From assembly GCA_936440205.1 (NCBI GenBank), contig OW387147.1:24453629-24517628 (forward strand): a stretch of 64,000 nucleotides of DNA, written 5' to 3'. Under the pieces are notes generated by a model. The model ran no database searches and was not told where the DNA came from. It saw only the letters and a program-made list of their open reading frames with translations. This document shows positions 12,513-22,674 of the stretch, piece after piece (positions within the stretch are counted from its first letter, which is position 1; every line of letters starts with the position of its first letter). This stretch comes from Lepidonotus clava (taxonomy: Eukaryota > Annelida > Polychaeta > Phyllodocida > Polynoidae). The translations under genes and the position numbers were made by a program.

Positions 12513-12667
12513 CACTCCCTACGTAGTGGCTTACACTCTGCTCAACCTGTCCCTCAACGCATTCATCCCGTTTGTGTTAATCTTCATTATGAATGGTATG
12601 ATCATCAGAACCATCCTGGGTCGGCAGCAGGCCTTCAGCCACGGCAAGAGCGACGACTCCAAGCAAG
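12513..12667 (+). CDS. Class A GPCR, exon 2 (TM5 and start of ICL3)
   Basis: The acceptor TTTCTTTCCAG precedes 12513. The first base completes Ser 252, and the exon ends at 12667 in phase 1 before GTATAG. It encodes TPYVVAYTLLNLSLNAFIPF and on to IMNGMIIRTILGRQQAF, a TM5 with the conserved Pro (AFIPF). A basic and acidic third loop follows (HGKSDDSKQ). Joining to 13973 restores GAT (Asp 304) and the run SAMQEDARKQQQARQLVGM leading into TM6. Confidence 0.82.
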
Positions 12668-13057
12668 GTATAGTTAAGAGGCTTCCGTTTACAAAGGAAT
12701 AATAGTAGGGAGTTTCAGATACTCCAAAGCATCACGCAGCGCTAGCGTAACATATCCGTTATCTCAGTTTAAGATGCACATATTGGATAATTAAGACTTA
12801 AAGATTAGGCCATAATGCTTGTCTGTGAATGCTAATGCCAATGTTTGTGTTGTCAATAAAGATTTTCAATATTTTCTGAGTGTGTAATTGTATCGAATGA
12901 ATCAAGTACAGACCACATGCACACTCAGCAATTGTTATGGCCCAATTTGCACACAGCTATATCTCAGACTAAATCCCTTGACGTTCTGTGCAAACCAGGG
13001 CAAAAACCATTGTTTCGTGCCCCCTTGTTCTGTATATCTACTGATTTGTCCCCTTAG

Positions 13058-13972
13058 ATTCGGTGATGCAGGAGGACGCCCGCAAACAGCAGCAGGCCCG
13101 TCAGTTGGTGGCCATGCTGCTCCTTATCAGCTTTGCCCTCTTCTTTAACTTTATATCTCATTTGTCCCCTTAGATTCTGCGATGCAGGAGGATGCCCGCA
13201 AACACCAGCAGGCCCGTCAACTGGTGGGCATTCTTCTCCTTATCAGCTTCACCCTCTTCTTTAAATTTATATCTCATTTGTCCCCTTAGATTCGGCGATG
13301 CAGGAGGATGCCTGCAAACAGCAGCAGGCCTGTCAGCTTCACCCTCATCTTTAACTTTATATCTCATTTGTCCCCTTAGATTCGGCGATGCAGGAGGATG
13401 CCTGCAAACAGCAGCAGGCCCGTCAGCTTCACCATCGTCTTTAACTTTATATCTCATTTGTCCCCTTAGATTCAGCGATGCAGGAGGATGCCTGCAAACA
13501 GCAGCAGGCCTGTCAGCTTCACTCTCGTCTTTAACTTTATATCTCATTTGTCCCCTTAGATTCGGCGATACAGGAGGATGCCTGCAAACAGCAGCAGGCC
13601 CGTCAGCTTCACTCTCGTCTTTAACTTTATATCTCAGTTGTCCCCTTAGATTCAGCGATGCAGGAGGATGCCTGCAAACAGCAGCAGGCCCGTCAGCTTC
13701 ACTCTCGTCTTTAACTTTATATCTCATTTGTCCCCTTAGATTCAGCGATGCAGGAGGATGCCCGCAAACAGCAGCAGGCCCGTCAGTTGGTGGGCATGCT
13801 GCTCCTTATCAGCTTCACCCTCGTCTTAAACTTTATATCTGATTAGTCCCCTTAGATTCGGCGATGCAGGATGATGCCCGTAAACAGCAGCAGGCCAGTC
13901 AGCTGGTGGGCATGGTAATCCTAACGAGCTTTACCCTCGTCTTAATCTTTATATCTGATTTTTCCCCCTTAG
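13058..13972 (+). repeat. Nine tandem copies of acceptor plus exon-3 head in the receptor's last intron
   Basis: Copies start, each directly after a CCCCTTAG-type acceptor, at 13058, 13174, 13290, 13380, 13470, 13560, 13650, 13740 and 13856. The genuine exon 3 follows at 13973. Spacing is 116, 116, then 90 five times, then 116 and 117. A unit holds the exon head (GATGCAGGAGGATGCC...CAGCAGCAGGCC, residues 305 to TM6) followed by TTTATATCTCATTTGTCCCC and the next TAG. The 90-bp units lack about 26 bp of TM6 sequence. Read in the exon phase, every copy meets a stop by the next acceptor: the TAG of the acceptor, or a slightly earlier TAA or TAG. The array therefore cannot be coding on either strand, despite long shadow frames. 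Confidence 0.9.
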
Positions 13973-14346
13973 ATTCGGCGATGCAGGAGGATGCCCGCAA
14001 ACAGCAGCAGGCCCGTCAGCTGGTGGGGATGCTGCTTCTCATCAGCTTCGCCCTCGTTTTTCTCACCTTCCCTCAGTACATCCGATACGTCATCTGGCGC
14101 TTTGTCAATCAAAACGCAACCCCCGCCCACTTTGCCACCTACGTCCTCTTCTTCAACGTCAGCAATAAGATGTTCTACACCAACAACGCCATCAACTTCT
14201 TCCTGTATTGCGCAGGAGGGTCCAAGTTCAGGAATGACCTTAAGGAGGTCATTACTTGTGGCGTTTACAAGGCCCCCGGGTCAGGGTCAAGGTCGACCAG
14301 TTCTCAGGGGTCATCTGGGGTTACCACCGTCACCAAGGCCGGGTAA
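13973..14346 (+). CDS. Class A GPCR, exon 3 (TM6, TM7, C-terminal tail, stop)
   Basis: This exon encodes residues 305-427 and the stop TAA (14344-14346). TM6 (about 320-343) has the Pro in FLTFPQYIRYVIWRF but not the usual CWxP. TM7 (about 358-382) ends NNAINFFLYC in place of NPxxY, the form seen in GPR139-like and several invertebrate peptide receptors. KFRNDLKEV then matches helix 8, and the tail is Ser/Thr/Gly-rich with a Cys after helix 8. The acceptor (TTTTTCCCCCTTAG) is the last of ten nearly identical acceptor plus exon-head units. Only this one continues into TM7. Confidence 0.85.
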
Positions 14347-16328
14347 AGGGCAAGGTCATGGGACTTGTCAAACAAAGCATTTTTGTTATTTATGGGTTTA
14401 TATGAATGTGTTTTCTAATGATATCTTTCATTGTGTCAATGAATACATTAACACACCCTTCCCACTATGATTGGAACCAATACGTATGTGATCAATAACT
14501 ATATTTGGCAGTCACCAATGCTTGGACGAAGTGAATAATGGCCCATTAGACATTATCGTGTTAAGGCTAAAATTTGGCAAAGGAGTTTGACTTTGAACAT
14601 TCAAATATGAAAGTAGAGGGTTACTCTCCATGCGAGTCAATACGTATTAATACAAACGTGCATAAAAATCCAGCTTAATTGCGTTCCATATTAAAGATGC
14701 CTTTCCTGTGAAGGGTGTATAACATTTGATTTTTTCTGGATCTAAGCACCTACGCGGGCATTTCATACTCTTTCTCCTGTTTTTGATTGAATTTTAGGTT
14801 TCTTTATATCAATACAGCCTAAATGACTTGGTATGGTTGCCCTTGAGAGTAAAAGTAATGAAGGTTGGTTTACATAATTATGTTGATCCCCTGAGATTCA
14901 TTGAGTGGGATATACAAACCCGAAGTCTAAGAACCCCTTTACTCTGAATGGTATCAAACCTGGGATAGACCGTTAGATACTCTAAAAAGTTCCTTTTTGC
15001 ATAATTGTTTCCTAAAAATGTATTTATCTTTCATTGGAATGGTTATATAAAATTCAGAGGTAACTTTGCCCTAATCACCATGCAACAGTAGTGTAGCTTG
15101 TTTTGATATCAATTATGCAATTTCACTAAATAACACTATAACTCATAATGGCTATGGTATATCTACATCCCCTAAATTGGCTACTGATATTACCATAAGA
15201 TTACACTGGAGTTATTTGCACATTCTACGCAATGATTTTAGGATGGAAAGAATAAAGAAACATTGAAAATATTGATAAGCAGAAAAGAAGAGATGTAATC
15301 TAGAGAAGTGACGGGTAAGTTTACTGAAAATTGTAATACACTTTTGTATCTTCTACGAAAACCACACACCAACGACAATAAACATATTATACACGATTCA
15401 AATGAAGCATCATTGCTGGTTGTAGTTTCGTTTCAATGACAGTAATGAAAAACTTGATACAGGCATTATACAGTATTTAAAGTGCAGTTTATTATCAAGA
15501 GCGCAACTTAGATAGCGCTTATTCTCCACAGGCCGTTTGGATAGTGATATAATCTGAAGAAGAATAATAACAAGAAAAAAGATGCTTAGGCCATTGAACA
15601 ATGAATATAAGGCTTCTCTAAACAGAGTTGGTCGTTGTAGGGCTAATCCAGCGCTAGTTGGCAGGTACATGTAAGTTGAAACTATTTGGGATACATCATT
15701 TCCTTTTGATTCTGACAGAATAAAAAGTCGTAGAGGTGGTTCAAAGTGAAAGACACTTTAAAGGCTGATTTCAATCGCTTTTAAAGATAACGCTCCAAGG
15801 AAATGCGTCTGTTCCTCTCTCTTTCCTTTCCAAAAGTCTATATTAAACAAAGTGATAGCAGTGATATGAAACTTGTCGCTGAGGAAGTGCCACAGTTTGT
15901 AAGGTAATTTCCAGAGGAGTCACTGTTTTTAAGGCTGGTTCAGACGGGTCCGTCACCTAATAGACTTTTTTAGTATATATGGATGCTCTGGAAGCTTTTT
16001 CGCAGGCGCACTGCCTATGAAGGTAACTTTAAAAAATGTATGATTGTAATATATAATGTTGCATCATAATCACCAGTTATACCAGCAGAACTGCCAGTAA
16101 GGCCACACATAAGCGGTCACTACAAGACATATTCGGCCTTTTTAAGAATGTATGTAGGCCTACATCACTTCTAAGGGAATTATTTTGAAACTTGAGATTC
16201 AAGGCACGTTTATCAATTTATCATCACACTGTTGATAAGAGAGATTATTTGGACAGTAATTTAAGAGTTTTGAGTCGACTAGTTATGTGTTCCGTTTAGG
16301 AATAAACAGTGTGAGTGATTATCTAGAT
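14347..16328. other. Non-coding DNA between convergent genes
   Basis: This stretch holds the 3' end of the plus-strand receptor gene and of the minus-strand cystine-knot gene. An AATAAA-type signal occurs near 15250 (GAATAAAG) but is not assigned. No exon, repeat or RNA gene is supported. Confidence 0.45.
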
Positions 16329-16590
16329 GAGTGTCAGCACAGTTAATGACAGCTTAGCTGGCTGAGTGTGAGTACAGTTTAAGAAAGAGTCAGTTGTTAG
16401 CTGGTCGAGTGTCAGTACAGTTTAAGACAGAGTCAGTTGTTAGCTGGTTGAGTGTCAATACAATTTAAGACAGAGTCAGTTGATAGCTGATTTAGTGTCA
16501 GTACAATTTAAGACAGAGTCAGTTGTCAGGTGGTTGAGTGTCTGTATGGTATAAGACAGAGTCAGTTCTTAGCTGGTTGAGTGTCAGTAG
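16329..16590. repeat. Six-unit 43-bp tandem repeat at the 3' end of the cystine-knot gene
   Basis: The unit GAGTGTCAGTACAGTTTAAG followed by ACAGAGTCAGTTGTTAGCTGGTT recurs with anchors near 16329, 16364, 16408, 16451, 16493, 16536 and 16580, a period of about 43 bp after the first. On the minus strand the last unit contributes the TGA stop of the cystine-knot gene (16586-16584), so the array is its 3' untranslated region. Confidence 0.8.
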
Positions 16591-16721
16591 TCGTAGGGCT
16601 GCTCAGATCGAGGCTGTCCATCTGAACATGGCCGACAGTGACACTCACTGGCTGCCCTCAGGTTCAGGCGCACATATCGGTCTCGTCCACGACAGTTGAC
16701 TATCATTCCTGGTATTGTTTC
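16584..16721 (-). CDS. Secreted cystine-knot protein, exon 3 (C-terminal CxCxxC, stop)
   Basis: The acceptor CTCTTTTTACAG precedes 16721. This 138-nt exon encodes ETIPGMIVNCRGRDRYVRLN, then ECHCRPC and a polar tail ending QPYDY before TGA (16586-16584). CxCxxC is the usual end of the knot (ECMCRPC in bursicon, CHCEEC in norrin, CQCDMC in GPA2). It is far too short to appear as a conventional frame and was found by phase and motif. The stop lies inside a 43-bp tandem repeat. Confidence 0.75.
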   Translation of the reverse strand, partial: ETIPGMIVNCRGRDRYVRLNLRAASECHCRPCSDGQPRSEQPYDY

Positions 16722-17222
16722 CTGTAAAAAGAGAATTAAGTGAACAAAAATGAATACATGTAATATAAAATATGGAATAAAAGATATATCTGTATATCAC
16801 TGTAGGTGACCAACTCTGTGAATTCAGGTAGGTCTCTCTGGCAGGTCTACAGTTAATAATTACATTGAAAATGGCCGAAAAATAGTAAAATAGCTAAGAT
16901 ATGACTAAAAATGAAACTTTGTCTAGATTTATATGAAAGGCGATATATTTCAGAAACTATATAATTATATAATGGAAAGGTGTCCACTATTAAGGATGCC
17001 TGTATACATAAACACGTATGGAGAATACTTTAGATAGGTCAACTCTAAATTTGATAGGAATACACAGGTTAACCTGTCTAAATTATAGATATAGCCAAGA
17101 TAAACTCCAGCCAGTTAAAACAATCTCTGTAGAATTCTATGGGCTTCTGTGTTTTGAACAATGTTATTTTATCTGTTACCAAACGTACCTCAGACTTGTG
17201 CATATAAAATCGTGATACTGAC

Positions 17223-17369
17223 CGTGGTAGTAGGTTTGCAGCAGTAACAGAATCGCACATTGTGCATAGATTCGGTGAGTGAGGCCCATTCAGGAAAGGA
17301 AACGGATGGGCAGTGACCCCGACATGCATGGGTACGGAGATACACCACTCCACAGTCCCTTACAGGTAC
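17223..17369 (-). CDS. Secreted cystine-knot protein, exon 2 (core of the knot)
   Basis: The acceptor ACTTTTCCCTCCAG precedes 17369. The exon is 147 nt, phase 0 at both ends, and ends before GTCAGT. It encodes VPVRDCGVVYLRTHACRGHC, a loop with SFPEWASL, then FCYCCKPTTT. ACRGHC and CxCC are the diagnostic knot elements: RGHC recurs in bursicon, norrin and glycoprotein-hormone families. The intron just upstream carries repeated copies of this exon's head with its acceptor (17370-18095). Confidence 0.75.
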
Positions 17370-18095
17370 CTGGAGGGAAAAGTATAGGAAAGTAATGAGA
17401 ATTACAATGTGGGTATGTAGATATACCGCTGGACAGTGCCTAAAGGTCATATTCCACTCTATGTCATTTCAATTGCATTGGGCAAGGAATGCAAGGAAAC
17501 CCAAGGTAATGCAAGCAATTAGAACACTTAGTGGAATATGGAATTTGCTTGCATTCATACTTGCACCAGTACGTAGTTGTCTATTGAGTACTTGCATTCA
17601 GATACCAACATGTCAGTAACCGAAATGCACTCTACTTGCATTTCCTAAGTATAGAGGAAATGCAAGTGCCCCAGAACGTAAAGTGGGATATAGCCCTAAC
17701 TGGTAGCTGAGGGGACAACCCGGTGGGACAAGTATAAGAAGGCAATGACAATGACCCACATGGGTATGGAGATACACCACTCTGCAATACTAACTTGCTT
17801 AGTTTGTATTATGCAGTATTGTACCTGAGTACTGTACCTGAAGGGGAAAATATAAGCAGGCAATGACACTGACCCAAATGGGTATGGAGAAATGCCACTA
17901 CGCAGTCCCTAACTAGTACCTGGGGGAAAAGTATAAGACGGTTATGAAATAACCCATGTGGGTATGGAGATACTCAACTATACGGTCCATTACTGGTACA
18001 TGAAGGGGATAGTATGAAAAGGCAATCACAATGTGTATGGCCACAGAGGTACGTTACTATGCAATCCCTTGCTTATACTTGAGGGAGAAAGTGCT
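17370..18095 (-). repeat. Tandem copies of acceptor plus exon-2 head in intron 1 of the cystine-knot gene
   Basis: The plus-strand anchor GGTATGGAGA (exon form GGTACGGAGA, 17331) recurs at about 17411, 17762, 17881, 17961 and, degenerate, 18033. Basic spacing is 72-119 bp, and a MITE (17444-17695) splits one unit. On the minus strand each unit carries a pyrimidine tract, often an AG, then a diverged exon head. The copy near 17881 reads VLVRDCVVAFLHTH against VPVRDCGVVYLRTH. Each copy then runs into TTGCC..CTTATACTT..CCCC, the next unit's acceptor tract. No copy has the downstream knot residues. Confidence 0.75.
17444..17695. mobile_element. 252-bp MITE flanked by CTAA
   Basis: CTAA lies on both sides (17440-17443 and 17696-17699). 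The ends are imperfect inverted repeats: left AGGTCATATTCCACTCTA, right (complement) GGCTATATCCCACTTTA, differing mostly by transitions. They match the ends of the TTAA-flanked element at 5430-5635, so both are probably one family. It inserted into one unit of the reiterated exon-head array and is therefore younger than that duplication. Confidence 0.5.
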
Positions 18096-18738
18096 ATAGC
18101 TCTAAACCCACATGATATACTTGTGCAATATTAAGCGTCACAACTAGGTAATTACTTAGGGAGCACTTGGGGATAGTTAGCTATCGCAGTTTCAAATTCA
18201 GCTAAAGGTAATGCACACGTAAGCAATGTGTGTAGTTTGTATACCGGACGTCGCATAGGTGATATACTCTCTGTGCGAGATTTGCCCCAAACCCCCATTC
18301 TAACATACTACTCATCACGGAATATCTAGCGCCCTGTCGGTAAGGTGGATGACATACATTTTTATAGATTAAGGTTAGTTGGAGTGCATGGAGGCCCATC
18401 TTAAACTAAATCCCAAAACAGGATAAAAATGTCTCACATATATGAATAGCATACGTAATAGTCCCATTATCAGGCTTATGCACTTAACAGACACAATTAA
18501 AGTCGGTATTACACTACAAGAGTTGAGGTGTGATATCAATATGTCAGAGCAAAGTCCCACATATCAGAGATACACTCTTTTGTAACACACATATGTGAGA
18601 TACTCCAAATAGCCAATTTTTAACAATGATATGTCACTCCTATATGCAAATTGTCTGTAATATCATTGTATTTCTCCGATGTCGCTGCCCGGGTTGTGTA
18701 ATGTAATACTGCTTTTACAATGCAATTCGAGTTCTTAC

Positions 18739-18945
18739 CGCGATACGGACCTCCTCCCTCTTGCAAACATATCGGGGTGAGGTCCGGAGTAGCGGCGACG
18801 ACGACCGCCGGATGTAGCTCGACATCGGAAACGAGAGGGTGGAGTCCGCTTCCGCTATCCAGATTAAAGAGAAAAAGACGCCAAGAACAAGAACGCACAA
18901 GCCCGGCATTCTGGGATAGCTCTTAGAAGCTGATTGGTACTCCAT
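18739..18945 (-). CDS. Secreted cystine-knot protein, exon 1 (signal peptide, first Cys)
   Basis: This is exon 1 of a three-exon minus-strand gene (18945-18739, 17369-17223, 16721-16584) encoding 163 residues. The ATG at 18945 is used. A second Met 12 codons on (MPGLCVLVLGVFFSLIWIAEA) begins a clear signal peptide and may be the real start. A Ser/Arg-rich stretch follows, then YVCKREEVRIA with knot Cys 1. It ends in phase 0 at GTAAGA. The whole protein has 11 knot cysteines: spacing C-13-C-9-C-3-C (RGH between the last two), 20 residues, CxCC, 14 residues, C, 16 residues, CxCxxC. Eleven cysteines with CxCC and a CHCRPC end fit bursicon subunits and norrin better than GPA2, which has CC only. 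Expected role: secreted dimeric ligand or antagonist. Confidence 0.72.
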
Positions 18946-19824
18946 TGCAGTAAACTTATAGTAATTTCAGCGGTTACTTTCTTTGAACCGCTACCTTATC
19001 TTTGTAATTAGTCTACTACTCCTTGATAATTGTCCAGTGTATTTTCCTAGCAATGATGGGACACTTCGATGTTTTTCCTTATGCAAATGCCTACTAGAAT
19101 GGTCAATAGTGAAAATTAATGCCTGAGATTATGCTAATGCGATGCTCAGGTAAGGTCCGCAATTATTGTAAAATCCCAAAAAATCTCCAGATCTACTCCA
19201 CACCGAGTTGCTCAGTTCTTGTCCAGCGAGCTGCTCCTGCGACTGAATACCTGCGGAGACGGGGTCAGTAACGTTTGTGGAGCAACTCGGACCGAAAAAG
19301 AACTGTTCTATACTGGCTTAAAACATGCAGGAAATAGAATTAGCCATCAAGGTGAATTCCCAGCCCACCCGTCTACGTTCGTGGAAGCAAGTTGACGTCA
19401 TTAATGAGTATTTGGTGAAGAAACCATAGATGGGATGACTTATTGGGTTAGGCCTGGCCTTAAGTGAGGTTACGCCAACCTTAAGTTAGGCGACCACCCC
19501 CGCAACCCCACCTGGCGCATGTAGACGCTTGACGGATTTTTTTGGTTCATTTTGTTTGGCGTCACTTGCATGTGTCTGTCAATTTTTACTAGACCTAATA
19601 CACCAACCTCAATGGACCTATGATTGATACAATAACGTCCAGTGTGGCTCAAGTTCTCCAACTTATAATCTTCAGTTGCAAAAGTGTGTGGGGGGTCTGT
19701 TTCCTTGAAAACTGACGTTAATGTGAGCCATTGCAACCTAAACAGTTACTGTCTCGATTCAAACATGTTTTAACGCATTCCGTGCAATGTCGTAGATGTG
19801 CGCAATATACATGTAATGTATATT

Positions 19825-19902
19825 GTTGCCGTGGTAACCAGAATGTTGATATGATGTCGATACGTGTGCTGCTAAGATGAAGGAATTGGTTGCCACGGAA
19901 AC
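19825..19902. promoter_or_regulatory. Pair of X-box (RFX-type) motifs
   Basis: GTTGCCGTGGTAAC (19825-19838) and GTTGCCACGGAAAC (19889-19902) fit the palindromic X-box bound by RFX winged-helix factors and lie 64 bp apart. They are about 0.9 kb upstream of the cystine-knot gene's first exon, so they could act on it. Regulatory role is inferred from the motif only. Confidence 0.4.
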
Positions 19903-22211
19903 AAGGTTATGTGACTAAAGTTCTAAAATTAGGAAAACAGAAAAGAAGGTCATTCAAGCTACTTTGTGAACAAAATAGCTTAGGGCTATTGAGATTATAA
20001 AAAAATTATAGCATTTTATTCAAGGTATATAAATGAGACTATTCGTATTTTGCTTTTTATCAAATCCTTTGTAGTTGTACCTCGCTTGGTACTATTTGTT
20101 AGGCATTTTTGATGGATTCATGAGGTGCAACCCTATCATATTCAGAAACTCATAGTTAAGCTTCTACTTGGAATAATTAAAAGCTTTTACCATTAGAAAG
20201 GTCGAGACTTCTTCTATATTCACCATCTATGTCATTAAGCCCCGAAACGGCATAGCAGGTCATGAGAGTGAAAAGAGAGAGGTATTATTGTACTAACATA
20301 TAAACAACTACCAAATGCGCATGAAGGTAGCGCAAATATAATTTCCTTTGGTGCAAGATGCGCGTAAATTAGCAGCGAAAAAATGTGCGTTCATAGGTAA
20401 TAGTTCATTATAATCGTGGACATGAATGTGTTTTTCGATATTTTAAAGTTAAAGATCTCAACTATTGAAACTATTGTTTTCTCATTCTCATTAGTATTCT
20501 TTATAACAAAAAGAATCTCAGTGCAACCTTACTCAACCTTACTCATCGCTTTGTTTGCTCAACGAATGTAATTTTCTTCTAAATAATTTACAATAACACT
20601 TGGATTGTCTAACAAAAAATCTAATAGTTACAAGTACCTGGCGCAATCTGCTATTTGTAAAATTGATGTTGCTGAACGGTGTTCCCTACAATTTATAAAA
20701 AGAATTCAAAATAGAAATAACTCGATTACAAAATTGAGACCATAATTGTAAGCTCATATTAAACCTTATCTCACGGTGATATATTCCTTGCTATAGGAAT
20801 ATATATATATATCTTCAACAAGTAGATTAATATCGCTGTTAATCATTTTACATTATTTTGTTTTTACAAATTTGTAAAGTTATAAATCATACTGCCATAT
20901 TTCCACATCTTCTTATGGTTTTGGGGGAAAGATTACGGAAAACTCCTTTTCCACAAGGTTATGGATCTGCATCAGCACTTAAGAATCTGGGACTTGCCCA
21001 AAGGGGGCGCCAGTAGCAACCATTTAGTGTTTTAGAGGATATACACAAGAGGCCAGCACGCGTTCAATCTGAGGAAAGAGAGGAACTTTTCAGTTGAAAT
21101 CTGTTAAACATAGGACCGCAACAGATTGAAATACTCCTCTTTTGATTTATAGATATTAAGATTAAGCATTGTTATCAAGATCCATTAAATTTCTAGCCTA
21201 AGGTTTTTGTCTGAGATCTAGCAGACCCAGCAAAAGGATCAGCAATAATTATTGTTATTTAAACACACTCACACATAGATAACATCAAACCACTATAACG
21301 CCAAAGCCTCGAAAGTAGACTGAATTGAGGTTGAGCCAGTATTGCTGACCTTTCTTAGTATCTACCTCTGTTGCAAATGTACCAGTCATGTTTTTTTTGA
21401 CAAAGACGAAGAAGGATTAGAGAACGTAGCTAATTAAGGATAGATTTATTACTGTTTATCAGATTTATTAGAACTGACCATATATATTGTTATGTACTGG
21501 TGTATACAGGTTATGTATGCCGGAGTGTACTTTTGTCTGGCCCATAGGCCAATGTTTCTAGTCTCTGTAAACATATCTGTGAGATGAAGGAGAGTATACT
21601 TCACTCTCATGCTATGTCGTCCTAGTGACTGTTTTTGTCGTAGTTAGTTTCAGCCTATATAGTAAGTAATATTAGACCTAGTCAGTAACAACATATGTTT
21701 TTTTGGCTTGGATCCTTGGAGTCCCTGTTTCTGTATGACAAATGTGTCAAGACTGACCTACACAGCTATCAATAAAAGCTATCATTTTTTTATTGGGATA
21801 GAAATGGGGTACATGATAATTTTAGAATGCGGTTATTCTAAAAAGGCAAGATAAGACAAAAACACACACACAACGGTAATTCTTTTGTAGAAGACCCTGG
21901 CCTGGGTTTGCACTTTGTCTACGCAGAATGTAGCCTACAACTTGTATCTAAAAAGAGTCCATGTACATTCCAGTACAATTCAGTATAGCATTGGGCAATT
22001 AAGATCATTAGGTGTAAGTATTAAGAAATGATGCCATATCTGACGGGATTAATACATACATTACCCTTCACAATTCAATTCACCTAGCCCACTGCTTAGA
22101 TTAACTGTGTCACAGTGGCCCATAGACCGGAAACAAACTGACCGCCAATTACTTCCGGTTCCGTTTGTCAATAGGGGCCACCATAGGGCACCACGGAGCC
22201 TCCAATTTATG

Positions 22212-22225
22212 GTTTCCATGGCAAC
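22212..22225. promoter_or_regulatory. X-box (RFX-type) motif
   Basis: GTTTCCATGGCAAC, inside a GC-richer island (about 22080-22340) of otherwise AT-rich DNA. Confidence 0.4.
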
Positions 22226-22674
22226 AGTCAATAAACTAGAGATTTGCTGACACGGACCACTCTGTGTAGTGGTAGGCCAACAAAGTGAGCATCGCCACCC
22301 TGGAGAAGGGGCAAGGGGGGTCAATGTGACAAACAAGCCCATAAAACAAGACTAGCCTTGAGAATGTAAGTGAGGAAGTATGTTAGTCTTAGAGAAAGTA
22401 AGTGAGAAATTATGTTAGTCTTAGAAAAGGTAAGTGAGAAGTTATGTTAGTTTATAGAGAAAATAAGTGAGAAATCATGTTAGTCTTAGAGAAAGTAAGG
22501 GAGAAATTATGTTAGTCGTCGGGAAACAAGACTACCAAAAAAGTCTAAGTAGACGTAAGAGAGATTAATTCCACAATAATTAATTAATTAATTGATTAAT
22601 TAGGCCTAATATGTTACTCTTAGAAAAACTAGACTATAAGATAGGACTAGCCTATTCATAGAGATTGTAAAGGC

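Larger units (their letters stand above)
18946..22674. other. Non-coding DNA with paired X-box motifs
   Basis: No exon is supported. It holds an 11-bp inverted repeat (CCGAGTTGCTC at 19203, complement at 19280-19290), two X-box-like motifs at 19825-19838 and 19889-19902, a TA microsatellite near 20803, a GGGGGCGCCA tract at 21003, and a GC-richer island at about 22080-22340 with a third X-box. Confidence 0.45.

Noticed and set aside
13170-13842. Long open frames on both strands across the receptor intron
   Set aside because: They are shadows of the 90-bp and 116-bp repeats (90 is a multiple of three); the genuine receptor phase meets stops in every unit.
13058-13972. Regularly spaced repeats resembling a CRISPR array
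   Set aside because: Units are contiguous copies of an exon boundary without unique spacers, in an intron-bearing eukaryotic gene.
16584-18945. Assignment of the cystine-knot gene as glycoprotein hormone alpha 2
   Set aside because: RGHC and CxCxxC fit, but the CxCC triple and total of eleven cysteines fit bursicon or norrin better, so only the superfamily is claimed.
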